A stretch of 7,641 bases of DNA, from assembly GCA_015494005.1 (NCBI GenBank), contig WGCB01000663.1, positions 1-7,641 on the forward strand, written 5' to 3'. Source of the stretch: Caldilineaceae bacterium. GTDB lineage: Bacteria > Chloroflexota > Anaerolineae > Caldilineales > Caldilineaceae. Below the pieces are notes generated by a model. That model had not been told where the DNA came from and searched no databases. It saw only the letters and a program-made list of their open reading frames with translations. Of this stretch, positions 1 to 5,711 are shown piece by piece. The position numbers and the translations under genes are program-made. The number at the start of each line of letters is the position of its first letter. Position 1 is the stretch's first letter.

Positions 1-455
1 CCGTGGAGCAGCAGCCCGGCACCGGGGACCACGCCCTGCGTCTGGCCACCGGCTTCGTGCCCAATCCGGGCGTCCCTGGGGAGGAGGGCAGCGAGGGGGG
101 CAACAGCACCGTCTCCCAGAAGCTCCAGGTCCCGGAAGGCCACCCCTACCTGGTCTTCGCCTACCAGGTGGAAAGCCAGGAGAGCGAGCCCGGCCACGAC
201 AAGTTCGAGGTGATCCTGGCCCAGGAGGGGAAACCGGCCAACTACGTGCTGGTCCAGGAGACGAGCCGGCCCTGGCAGTACACCTTCCTGGACCTGGAGG
301 CCTACGCCGGGCAGGAGATCACCTTGCTCTTTAACGTCTACCAGAGCTCGCCCCAGCGGCCCACCACCGCCCGGCTGGACCTGGTCACCGTGGCGGATGC
401 CGGGCCGCCGCCCGTCTTCCCCAACAGCCTCTTCCTGCCCCTGGTCCAGCGCTGA
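1..455 (+). CDS. C-terminal part of a secreted beta-rich protein with LPLV-x-R tail (5' end outside window)
   Basis: The open frame enters from the left edge in phase with base 3 and stops at TGA 453-455. The GTG at base 3 has no room for a ribosome binding site and is not taken as the start. About 150 residues are visible. They alternate hydrophobic and polar residues (for example YLVFAYQVES, FEVILAQEG, ITLLFNVYQSS, TARLDLVTV), as in a jelly-roll or CBM-like beta-sandwich of an extracellular protein. A short Pro-rich linker (AGPPPVFPNS) then leads to the last residues, LFLPLVQR. I recall this kind of terminal tail from many exported Chloroflexota proteins, where it may act as a sorting or anchoring signal; that role is inference. 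No catalytic motif is visible, so the function of the full protein cannot be given. A terminator-like hairpin follows at 491-520. Confidence 0.75.
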   Translation, partial: VEQQPGTGDHALRLATGFVPNPGVPGEEGSEGGNSTVSQKLQVPEGHPYLVFAYQVESQESEPGHDKFEVILAQEGKPANYVLVQETSRPWQYTFLDLEAYAGQEITLLFNVYQSSPQRPTTARLDLVTVADAGPPPVFPNSLFLPLVQR

Positions 456-490
456 CCGGGGAGGAGTCGACAGCACACAGGGCAAAAACA

Positions 491-520
491 CGGGGAGGGT
501 CCACCCACGGGCCCTCCCCG
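491..520 (+). terminator. Hairpin terminator after the secreted-protein gene
   Basis: CGGGGAGGG (491-499) is perfectly complementary to CCCTCCCCG (512-520), with a 12-base loop; A490-T521 can extend the stem. A run of A (484-488) precedes it, but only TT follows, so the U-tract is poor. It lies 35 bases past the stop codon at 455. Confidence 0.55.
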
Positions 521-580
521 TTGCGCGCCGGAGAACCATCCCGCGCCGAGCCTGCAAAATTCCGCGCCCTCCCACCTTCG

Positions 581-589
581 TGATAAAAT
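581..589 (+). promoter_or_regulatory. Possible extended -10 promoter for the redoxin-like gene
   Basis: TGATAAAAT matches an extended -10 (TGn followed by TAAAAT at 584-589). It sits in a locally AT-richer patch about 70 bases before the ATG at 658. No convincing -35 hexamer is present 16-18 bases upstream, so the call rests on the -10 alone. Confidence 0.3.
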
Positions 590-657
590 GAGTGGTGCTC
601 CCACGCCTGGGGAGCGCTGGTTTTTCTACTGGTTCGTTCCCGTTGCCAGGAGCCGCC

Positions 658-1152
658 ATGCGCACTGCCAGCCGACCCAACTTGCCCAGGCCCGCACTGC
701 TGAAACCGGGCGACCGCCTGCCCGACGTGCGTCTCCAGCGGGTGGACGGCCCGCTGCTCCCGCTGGTCCACTTCCGCCAGCGACGGAACCTGGTCATCGT
801 GCTCCTGGGGCCAGAAGTGAGTGCCCCAGGACAGGCCCTACTGGAGGAGCTCGCCCGGGCCCGGCCGGCCATCCAGGCGGAGACAGCCGAACTCCTGGCT
901 GTGACCACGGCGTCCCCGCAGCAGGCCGGGGAGCTCACTCACCGCTTGGGCCTGCCCCTGCTCGTGGACCCGGATGGGATGCTGCACCGGGCCGCCCTGG
1001 GCCCCGAGATCTCCGGCGAACGAACGCCCAGCGTCCTGGTGGTGGACCGCTACGGGGAGATCTACGCTGTACTTCGTCCCGACCCAGCGCCGCCCCGGGT
1101 GGCAGACATCCTGGAGTGGCTGCGCTTCATCGAGCTCCAGTGCCCGGAGTGA
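658..1152 (+). CDS. Redoxin (AhpC/TSA)-like thioredoxin-fold protein lacking the catalytic cysteine
   Basis: The product has 164 residues. The start at ATG 658 is chosen because AGGAG (648-652) lies 5 bases before it; an in-frame GTG at 592 has no comparable site. The order of elements fits a peroxiredoxin/redoxin fold: LKPGDRLPDVRLQRVDG at the N-terminus (about 15-31), a first strand LVIVLLGPE (45-53), a helix, a second strand ELLAVTT (78-84), PLLVDPDGMLHRAALG (100-115, the usual 'fplLsDpdg' element), and TPSVLVVDRYGEIYAVL (123-139) with the probable cis-proline P124. Where active members carry the peroxidatic or CxxC cysteine, after the first strand, this protein reads GPEVSAPG with none. 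The only Cys is C162, three residues from the end. Peroxidase or disulfide chemistry is therefore unlikely; a binding or structural role is more plausible (inference). It is the first gene before the cupin/NnrS-like cluster, but 138 bases and a repeat separate them. Confidence 0.75.
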   Translation: MRTASRPNLPRPALLKPGDRLPDVRLQRVDGPLLPLVHFRQRRNLVIVLLGPEVSAPGQALLEELARARPAIQAETAELLAVTTASPQQAGELTHRLGLPLLVDPDGMLHRAALGPEISGERTPSVLVVDRYGEIYAVLRPDPAPPRVADILEWLRFIELQCPE

Positions 1153-1167
1153 GGCGTCCCTGAATGG

Positions 1168-1186
1168 ACGGTGTAGTTTGCACCGT
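1168..1186 (+). other. Small hairpin after the redoxin-like gene
   Basis: ACGGTG (1168-1173) and CACCGT (1181-1186) form a 6-bp stem with a 7-base loop, 15 bases past the stop codon. No U-tract follows, so it is at best a weak terminator or an mRNA 3'-end structure. Confidence 0.3.
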
Positions 1187-1212
1187 GGACAACCAACGCG
1201 TGGCGGCGAACC

Positions 1213-1261
1213 TATCGCCAATCGCCCAACTCCCAACTTCCAACTTCCGACTTCCAATCTC
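1213..1261 (-). repeat. Degenerate heptamer minisatellite, C-rich on plus strand
   Basis: Read on the minus strand this is about seven imperfect 7-base units related to AGTTGGA/AGTTGGG (also AGTCGGA, CGATTGG). It fills the gap between the redoxin-like gene and the cupin gene. Bases 1226-1245 are the exact reverse complement of 3655-3674, so this repeat and the one at 3652-3688 form an inverted pair around the cupin/NnrS-like cluster. Such repeats are common intergenic filler in some bacterial groups; no transposase or target-site duplication was seen. Confidence 0.7.
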
Positions 1262-1290
1262 CAAACCCCAGCTCCCGTGAGGCTTCTCCC

Positions 1291-1638
1291 ATGACTGACT
1301 TCGTTCACATTCCCGACCTGGCCGCCCTGCTCAGCGACATCCCCCCGGACAGCATCGTGAGCCGCACGGTGCTCAACGAGAAGAGCGTTCGGGCCATCCT
1401 CTTCGGCTTCGCCCCGGGCCAGGAGCTCACCGAGCACCGCACGCCCATGGCCGCCATCCTCCACATCCTGGCTGGGGAGGGACGCCTCACCCTGGGCCAG
1501 GAGGAGGTGGAGGTCAAGCCGGGGGCTTTCGTCTACATGCCGCCCAACCTGCCCCATAGCGTCCTGGCCCGGACAGAGCTGCACATGCTGCTCACCATGG
1601 TCCAGGAGAAGGCGGCCCAGGCAGAGGCCGGGGCATGA
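1291..1638 (+). CDS. Small cupin-domain protein
   Basis: This is a 115-residue single-domain cupin, a compact beta-barrel of usual length for the family. Cupin motif 1 is PGQELTEHRTPMAAILHILAGEG (42-64); motif 2 is PGAFVYMPPNLPHSV (77-91). The clear metal-ligand candidates are H49 and H89. The second His of the usual HxH is Thr (H49-R-T51), and the motif-1 Glu is absent. I recall many small cupins with the HRTP/HKAP variant, so metal binding may be altered rather than lost. GAGG (1279-1282) lies 8 bases before the ATG. The stop overlaps the start of the NnrS-like gene in ATGA (1635-1638), so translation of the two is probably coupled. Substrate is unknown. A sensory or accessory role for the membrane proteins that follow is inferred from this linkage only. 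Confidence 0.85.
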   Translation: MTDFVHIPDLAALLSDIPPDSIVSRTVLNEKSVRAILFGFAPGQELTEHRTPMAAILHILAGEGRLTLGQEEVEVKPGAFVYMPPNLPHSVLARTELHMLLTMVQEKAAQAEAGA

Positions 1639-2732
1639 ACGGCTCCCTGCCCAAGCAGCGCCTGCCCCTGATGGGCATGGCCATTCTGCTCCTGCTGGCG
1701 GCCATGTGGGCCGGGCTGGTCCGCATGGGCTGGGGCTGGCCCCCGCTGCGCCCCACCCTGCCCATGGCCCACGGTCCGCTGATGGTCAGCGGATTCCTGG
1801 GCGCGCTGATCAGCCTGGAGCGAGCCGTGGCCATCGAGCGGCGCTGGGGCTACGGCGCTCCCCTGCTGGCCGGCCTGGGCGGGATCCTGGTGATGGTGGG
1901 GGTGCCGGGCTGGCCTGGGCCCCTGCTGATCAGCCTGGCCAGCCTGCTCCTGGTGGCCATCTTCGGGGTGATCCTGCGCATGCACGCGGCCCTCTACACC
2001 TGGGTCATCGCCCTGGGCGCGGCCCTGTGGGCCGTGGGCAATCTGCTCTGGCTCCTGGGCTGGCCTGTCCACATGGTGGTCTGGTGGTGGGCCGGGTTCC
2101 TGGTCCTCACCATCGCGGGAGAACGGCTGGAGCTCAGCCGCCTGCTGCGCCTCAGCGGCCGGACCATGGCCCTCTTCCTGGCCGTGGCCGGGCTCTTCCT
2201 GGCCGGGATCCTCTGGGCCACCTTCGACTACAGCACCGGGACCCGCCTGGTGGGCCTGGGCATGATCGGGCTGGCCGCCTGGCTCCTGCGCTATGACATC
2301 GCCCAGCGCCGGTTGAAGGCCGGGGGCCTGGCCCGGTTCATCGCCCTGAGCCTGCTCAGCGGCTACGTCTGGCTGGCGGTGAGCGGGGTGCTGGCCCTGC
2401 TTCGAGGCGGCGTGGTGGCTGGTCCAGTCTACGACGCCATGCTCCACGCCCTCTTCCTGGGCCACGTCTTCACCATGATCTTCGGCCATGCGCCCATCAT
2501 CTTCCCCGCGGTGCTAGGGCTGCCCATCCACTACAGCCCCCGCTTCTACAGCCACCTGATCCTGCTCCACATCACCCTGCTCCTGCGCCTGGCCGGAGAC
2601 CTGCTGAGGTGGCAGACGGGGCGGCTGTGGGGTGGTCTGCTGAACGTGGTGGTGCTCCTCCTCTTCCTGGCCAACACCATCGCCTCCATGCGCGCGGGGC
2701 CGGCACCCGAAACCGGGCAGGGGAAGATGTAG
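1635..2732 (+). CDS. NnrS-like polytopic membrane protein, about 12 transmembrane helices
   Basis: The product has 365 residues and about 12 hydrophobic segments (roughly 11-33, 46-66, 75-95, 97-115, 119-142, 144-162, 178-196, 203-220, 233-258, 268-294, 303-323, 332-350), with short charged loops and a polar tail. Length, helix number and membrane-embedded histidines (H46, H117, H146, H271, H277, H285, H307, H312) resemble the NnrS family, heme- and copper-containing inner-membrane proteins linked to nitric oxide stress and denitrification. Similarity seems distant, so an uncharacterised relative is equally possible. H271 begins a helix with H-x4-G-x7-G-x6-P spacing, the same as in the 4-helix protein at 2789-3208. 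The start is ATG 1635, with AGAGG at 1623-1627, inside the last codons of the cupin gene. It ends 56 bases before the first 4-helix gene. A role in NO or heme/copper handling is inference. Confidence 0.7.
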   Translation: MNGSLPKQRLPLMGMAILLLLAAMWAGLVRMGWGWPPLRPTLPMAHGPLMVSGFLGALISLERAVAIERRWGYGAPLLAGLGGILVMVGVPGWPGPLLISLASLLLVAIFGVILRMHAALYTWVIALGAALWAVGNLLWLLGWPVHMVVWWWAGFLVLTIAGERLELSRLLRLSGRTMALFLAVAGLFLAGILWATFDYSTGTRLVGLGMIGLAAWLLRYDIAQRRLKAGGLARFIALSLLSGYVWLAVSGVLALLRGGVVAGPVYDAMLHALFLGHVFTMIFGHAPIIFPAVLGLPIHYSPRFYSHLILLHITLLLRLAGDLLRWQTGRLWGGLLNVVVLLLFLANTIASMRAGPAPETGQGKM

Positions 2733-2788
2733 GACCGCTGCTTCCTGGCCGTTTCACTCTGCTGTTCATCCCACCACGAGGTGCATCC

Positions 2789-3208
2789 ATGCCCATCGTG
2801 ACCCGAACCTTCGTCAAGACAGCCCTGGTCTACTTCGTGGTCGCCCTGCTGACCGGCATGCTGGTGGCCGCCCGGCCGGTCCTGGAGCTGCCCCCGCTGG
2901 TCATCGGGCTGACGCCGGTCTACTTTCACCTCTTCATGGTGGGCTGGGTGACCCAGCTCATCATCGGCATCGCCTACTGGATGTTCCCCAAGTACCGGCG
3001 GGACATGCCCCGGGGCTACGATTCCCTGGCCTGGACCACCTATGCCCTGCTCAACCTGGGGCTGCTCCTGCGCCTGGTGGCCGAGCCCGCCCAGACCGTG
3101 AGCCCGGCCCCGTCCTGGGGATGGCTGCTGGCCCTCTCGGCCCTGCTCCAGTGGCTGGGCGGGCTGGCCTTCGTGGCCAACACCTGGCCCCGGGTAAAGG
3201 AGCGCTGA
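2789..3208 (+). CDS. 4-helix membrane protein, single heme-copper oxidase subunit I-like module (copy A)
   Basis: The product has 139 residues. ATG 2789 is preceded by GAGGTG (2778-2783) at 5 bases; an open frame continues upstream to 2609 but overlaps the previous gene and has no better start. Four hydrophobic segments are visible at about 9-30, 42-66, 80-98 and 110-131. The second starts with PVYFHLFMVGW (43-53) and ends in a YWMFPKYRR turn. This pattern resembles the His-bearing helix of short proteins and modules related to cytochrome oxidase subunit I (cbb3/NorB type), usually seen as HxHL-x-x-x-GW. H47 is the only His, a candidate heme or metal ligand. It ends in NTWPRVKER, paralleled by HAWPRVKPL in the next gene, so the two are tandem paralogs. 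A full oxidase is excluded by size. It may be an accessory or sensor module of the NnrS-like system (inference). Confidence 0.75.
   Translation: MPIVTRTFVKTALVYFVVALLTGMLVAARPVLELPPLVIGLTPVYFHLFMVGWVTQLIIGIAYWMFPKYRRDMPRGYDSLAWTTYALLNLGLLLRLVAEPAQTVSPAPSWGWLLALSALLQWLGGLAFVANTWPRVKER
3197..3202 (+). promoter_or_regulatory. Ribosome binding site of copy B, inside the end of copy A
   Basis: AAGGAG (3197-3202) lies 7 bases before ATG 3210 and falls within the last codons of copy A. Only one base separates stop (3206-3208) and start, so the ratio of the two proteins is probably set by translational coupling. Confidence 0.7.
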
Positions 3209-3209
3209 G

Positions 3210-3623
3210 ATGCCTCGCCTGAGCGCCTGGTTCGTCCGCTCCGCGCTGATCCACCTGACCCTGGGCTTCACCTTCGGGGGGCTCATGCTCTGGAACAAGG
3301 GGCTGCCCCTCCATCCGGCCCTCTGGCGGCTGCTCCCGGCCCACATCGAGTTCCTCCTGGTGGGCTGGACGGTGCAGCTGGCCCTGGGCGTGGCCTTCTG
3401 GATCCTGCCCCGCTTCTACTCGTCCCGAGGCAACACGAAACCGGCCTGGCTGGCCTTTTTCCTCATCAACGGGGGCGTCTGGCTGGCCGGGATGGGCGCG
3501 GCCCTAGGCGCCCCGGCCCCGGTGATCCTCCTGGGCCGGGTCCTGGAGGCCGGGGCGGCACTGGCCTTTGCCATCCACGCCTGGCCCCGGGTCAAACCCC
3601 TGAGCCCGGAAGTGAAGCCCTGA
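3210..3623 (+). CDS. 4-helix membrane protein, single heme-copper oxidase subunit I-like module (copy B)
   Basis: The product has 137 residues and is a tandem paralog of the preceding gene, with four hydrophobic segments at about 8-27, 43-66, 79-100 and 105-124. The key helix reads PAHIEFLLVGW (43-53) and continues to VAFWILPRFYS. It aligns without gaps with PVYFHLFMVGW of copy A, and both have G52, W53, G60 and P67. The His is shifted: copy B has H45 and E47 where copy A has Y45 and H47. Copy B also has H15, H35 and H123. Both end in a WPRVK motif. Equal length, the same fold and 1-base spacing suggest a heterodimer or a duplicated subunit (inference). It is the last gene of the cluster; a G-rich repeat follows 28 bases after the stop. 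Function is unknown beyond the oxidase-module resemblance. Confidence 0.75.
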   Translation: MPRLSAWFVRSALIHLTLGFTFGGLMLWNKGLPLHPALWRLLPAHIEFLLVGWTVQLALGVAFWILPRFYSSRGNTKPAWLAFFLINGGVWLAGMGAALGAPAPVILLGRVLEAGAALAFAIHAWPRVKPLSPEVKP

Positions 3624-3651
3624 GAGAGACAAACAGGCCGACAAACAACAA

Positions 3652-3688
3652 TGGAGTTGGAAGTTGGGAGTTGGAAGTTGGGAGTCGG
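3652..3688 (+). repeat. Heptamer minisatellite, G-rich (AGTTGGR units)
   Basis: From 3655 there are four exact 7-base units, AGTTGGA / AGTTGGG / AGTTGGA / AGTTGGG, then a degenerate AGTCGG. The alternation gives a 14-base higher-order period. Bases 3655-3674 are the perfect reverse complement of 1226-1245. Confidence 0.8.
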
Positions 3689-3700
3689 CGAAGGCAGCGC

Positions 3701-3738
3701 TTCCACTCCGAATCTCCAATCTCCCGTCTCCAGCCCCC
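3701..3738 (+). repeat. Second, C-rich heptamer arm (TCTCCAA-type units)
   Basis: About four or five units of period 7 follow the G-rich array: CTCCGAA, TCTCCAA, TCTCCCG, TCTCCAG, then a degenerate CCCCCAT. They run in the opposite sense to the G-rich array, so the two arms could partly pair (TGGAG with CTCCA, TTGG with CCAA). The structure might act as a weak barrier or mRNA end after the copy B gene, but there is no clean terminator stem plus U-tract. Confidence 0.55.
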
Positions 3739-3794
3739 ATCTGGGCCTTCCTAGACACAGCTCCCTCCAATTCCACCTCTCTCCTCCCCCCTGT

Positions 3795-3843
3795 TACACG
3801 AAAATACACGCCCATGGTACACCTTTGACTCTTGCTGTGTACC
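3795..3843 (+). promoter_or_regulatory. Cluster of TACAC motifs with a perfect dyad, upstream of the vWA gene
   Basis: TACACG occurs at 3795-3800 and 3805-3810, one helical turn apart. GGTACAC (3816-3822) then forms a perfect 7+7 inverted repeat with GTGTACC (3837-3843) across 14 bases. A -35-like TTGACT (3825-3830) lies inside that spacer, but no good -10 is seen 16-18 bases further on. The position, about 95-140 bases before the start codon, suits an operator. The regulator is unknown. The rest of the 3624-3936 gap holds the two heptamer arrays and a small hairpin, with no gene seen. Confidence 0.4.
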
Positions 3844-3879
3844 CGGCATCTGCCATGATGGAGCCGTCAGCAGACAGCC

Positions 3880-3897
3880 GGGAGCACCAGCGCTCCC
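3880..3897 (+). other. Small hairpin in the leader of the vWA gene
   Basis: GGGAGC (3880-3885) and GCTCCC (3892-3897) form a 6-bp stem with a 6-base loop, about 40 bases before the start codon. The ribosome binding site lies outside it, so an effect on translation is not evident. Confidence 0.25.
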
Positions 3898-3936
3898 CAC
3901 GGCACGTGAACGCACAGCCAGTCAAAGGAGAGTCCC

Positions 3937-5604
3937 ATGAATCCCAACGTCATCGCTCATTTCGTCAGCACCCTCTACGCCCACGCCCATCCCTTCCTGG
4001 ATCCCCGGGGCAAGGAGATGCGGCGATGGCCCGGCCGAGCTGGCCTGTTGAGCCTACTCCTGGCCGCCACCCTGCTCTTCACCGCCTGCGCCTCGCCCAT
4101 GACCGGCGCCCCGGCGCCGGTGGCAGCTCCTGCCCAAGAGATGGCCCCGTCCCCATCCTACGCCGTGGCTGCGGAAGGGGGTCCCGCCGGCTACAGCACC
4201 GGGGGCACGGCGCCCGTCAACGACGCGGCCTACGACGCGGTCTTCTTCAAGAACTACGGCGTGAACCCCTTCATCGACACAGAGGATGACCACCTCTCCA
4301 CCTTCGCCATGGATGTGGACACGGCCTCCTACAGCGTGGCCCGCCGGGTGATCCAGGACGGCTACCTGCCGGATCCGGCCTCGGTGCGGGTGGAGGAGTT
4401 CATCAACTACTTCCGCCACCCCTACCCTGGGCCGGAGGAAGGGGCCTTCGCCATCCACCTGGAGGGCGCGCCTTCCCCCTTCGGCGGGGCAAACTACCAG
4501 CTCCTCCGGGTGGGGATCCAGGCCAAGCGCATCCAGGCGGACGAGCGGCAGGACGCCTCCCTGGTCTTCGTCATCGACGTCTCCGGGTCCATGGCCCAGG
4601 AGAACCGGCTGGGGCTGGTCCAGCGCTCCCTGCGCCTCCTGGTGGACGAGCTGCGGCCCACGGACGAGGTGGCCATCGTGGTCTACGGCAGCCGGGCACG
4701 GGTGGTCCTGCCCCCCACCAGCGGCGCGGACAAGAACCGCATCCTCCAGGCCATCAACGCCCTGGCCCCGGACGGCTCCACCAACGCGGAGGAAGGGCTG
4801 CTCCTGGGCTATCAGCTGGCGGAGGAGATGCTGCGCCCGGAGCGGATCACCCGGCTGATCCTCTGCTCCGACGGGGTGGCCAACGTGGGCAACACCGGCC
4901 CGGACTCCATCCTGAAGCGGGTGCAGGGCTACGTGGACCAGGGCATCACCCTGACTACCGTGGGCTTCGGCATGGGCAACTACAACGATGTGCTCATGGA
5001 GCAGCTGGCCAATGACGGCGACGGCAGCTACGCCTACGTGGACACCCTGGAGGAGGCCCGGCGCATCTTCGTGGAGGGGCTGACCGGCACCCTGCAGGTG
5101 GTGGCCAGGGACGCCAAGGTGCAGGTGGACTTCAACCCAGAGGTGGTGAGCCGCTACCGGCTCCTGGGCTACGAGAACCGGCGGGTGGACGACGAGGACT
5201 TCCGCAACGATGAGGTGGACGCGGGCGAGGTGGGCGCAGGCCACAGTGTCACCGCCCTGTACGAGGTCAAGTTCGTCAAGGAGCCGGTGGCCGACGCTCC
5301 TGCCGCCACGGTGGCCATCCGCTACCAGGATCCGGAGAGCGGCGAAGTGGTGGAGCTGAGCCAGGCCATCCGCCGAGAAGCCTTCCACGCCAGCTTCCAG
5401 GACGCCTCCCCCTCCTTCCAGCTGGACGCGGCCGTGGCCGAGTACGCGGAGCTGCTGCGGGAGAGCTACTGGGCCCAGGACGGCAGCCTGAGCGCGGTGC
5501 GGGAGCTGGCCCAGCGCCTCACCGGCCTCATGGACCAGGACCCGGACGTGCTGGAGTTCGCCTACCTGGTGAGCCAGGCCGAGCGCATCGCCGGCCACGA
5601 GTGA
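3937..5604 (+). CDS. YfbK-type von Willebrand factor A domain lipoprotein
   Basis: The product has 555 residues. ATG 3937 has a strong ribosome binding site, AAAGGAG (3924-3930), 6 bases upstream. A signal anchor (about 37-50) ends in LLFTAC, so C51 is the probable lipidated cysteine, followed by an Ala/Pro linker (52-80). The segment FKNYGVNPFIDTEDDHLSTFAMDVDTASYSVARR through EEFINYFRHPYP (about 105-165) is the conserved N-terminal region of YfbK-like proteins. The vWA domain follows with a complete MIDAS: D214-V-S216-G-S218, T282 (GSTNAEEG) and D312 (CSDGVAN). The C-terminal part (about 380-555) fits the usual YfbK tail domain. It is probably anchored on the outer face of the membrane and binds partners through a divalent cation; partners are unknown. 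In-frame M28 would give a more typical short signal peptide, but GGAG abuts it without a spacer. F at -3 of the lipobox is slightly unusual. Confidence 0.9.
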   Translation: MNPNVIAHFVSTLYAHAHPFLDPRGKEMRRWPGRAGLLSLLLAATLLFTACASPMTGAPAPVAAPAQEMAPSPSYAVAAEGGPAGYSTGGTAPVNDAAYDAVFFKNYGVNPFIDTEDDHLSTFAMDVDTASYSVARRVIQDGYLPDPASVRVEEFINYFRHPYPGPEEGAFAIHLEGAPSPFGGANYQLLRVGIQAKRIQADERQDASLVFVIDVSGSMAQENRLGLVQRSLRLLVDELRPTDEVAIVVYGSRARVVLPPTSGADKNRILQAINALAPDGSTNAEEGLLLGYQLAEEMLRPERITRLILCSDGVANVGNTGPDSILKRVQGYVDQGITLTTVGFGMGNYNDVLMEQLANDGDGSYAYVDTLEEARRIFVEGLTGTLQVVARDAKVQVDFNPEVVSRYRLLGYENRRVDDEDFRNDEVDAGEVGAGHSVTALYEVKFVKEPVADAPAATVAIRYQDPESGEVVELSQAIRREAFHASFQDASPSFQLDAAVAEYAELLRESYWAQDGSLSAVRELAQRLTGLMDQDPDVLEFAYLVSQAERIAGHE

Positions 5605-5639
5605 GAGACGGCGGAACAGACAACAGACCTCCCTCGAAT

Positions 5640-5673
5640 GACGAAACCCCGGCGGGGGCGCCGGGGTTTCGTC
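5640..5673. terminator. Bidirectional hairpin terminator between converging genes
   Basis: A perfect 14-bp stem (5640-5653 with 5660-5673) closes a 6-base loop, GGGGGC. The stem has the symmetrical form CGAAACCCCGGC / GCCGGGGTTTCG, so its AAA/TTT edges give a short U stretch on either strand. It lies 35 bases after the vWA stop codon and 39 bases after the stop of the VOC gene on the minus strand. Confidence 0.8.
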
Positions 5674-5711
5674 GCATTGGGGGGCAGGGATGGATCCAGA
5701 CCAGAAAGCGA

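Noticed and set aside
588..1163. 191-codon plus-strand frame in another phase over the redoxin-like gene
   Set aside because: Arg/Pro/Gly/Ala-rich out-of-frame translation; the redoxin frame has the ribosome binding site and fold motifs.
1533..2489. 318-codon minus-strand frame rich in His, Gln, Asp and Pro, opposite the NnrS-like gene
   Set aside because: Its composition is what results from reading Leu/Ala/Gly-rich membrane codons backwards; there is no ribosome binding site or recognisable domain.
2546..3346. 266-codon minus-strand frame opposite the 4-helix genes
   Set aside because: Same antisense effect; low-complexity Gln/Gly/His/Pro sequence covering two well-supported genes.
1213..3688. 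Composite transposon or insertion sequence bounded by the inverted heptamer arrays
   Set aside because: No transposase, no terminal inverted repeats of insertion-sequence type and no target duplication. Kept only as an inversion/cassette hypothesis.
3652..3738. CRISPR array
   Set aside because: Units are 7 bases long without spacers; this is a minisatellite.
3651..4289. Frame beginning in the heptamer repeat (MELEVGSWKLGVG...)
   Set aside because: The start is a translation of the repeat itself and the remainder is an out-of-frame reading of the vWA gene.
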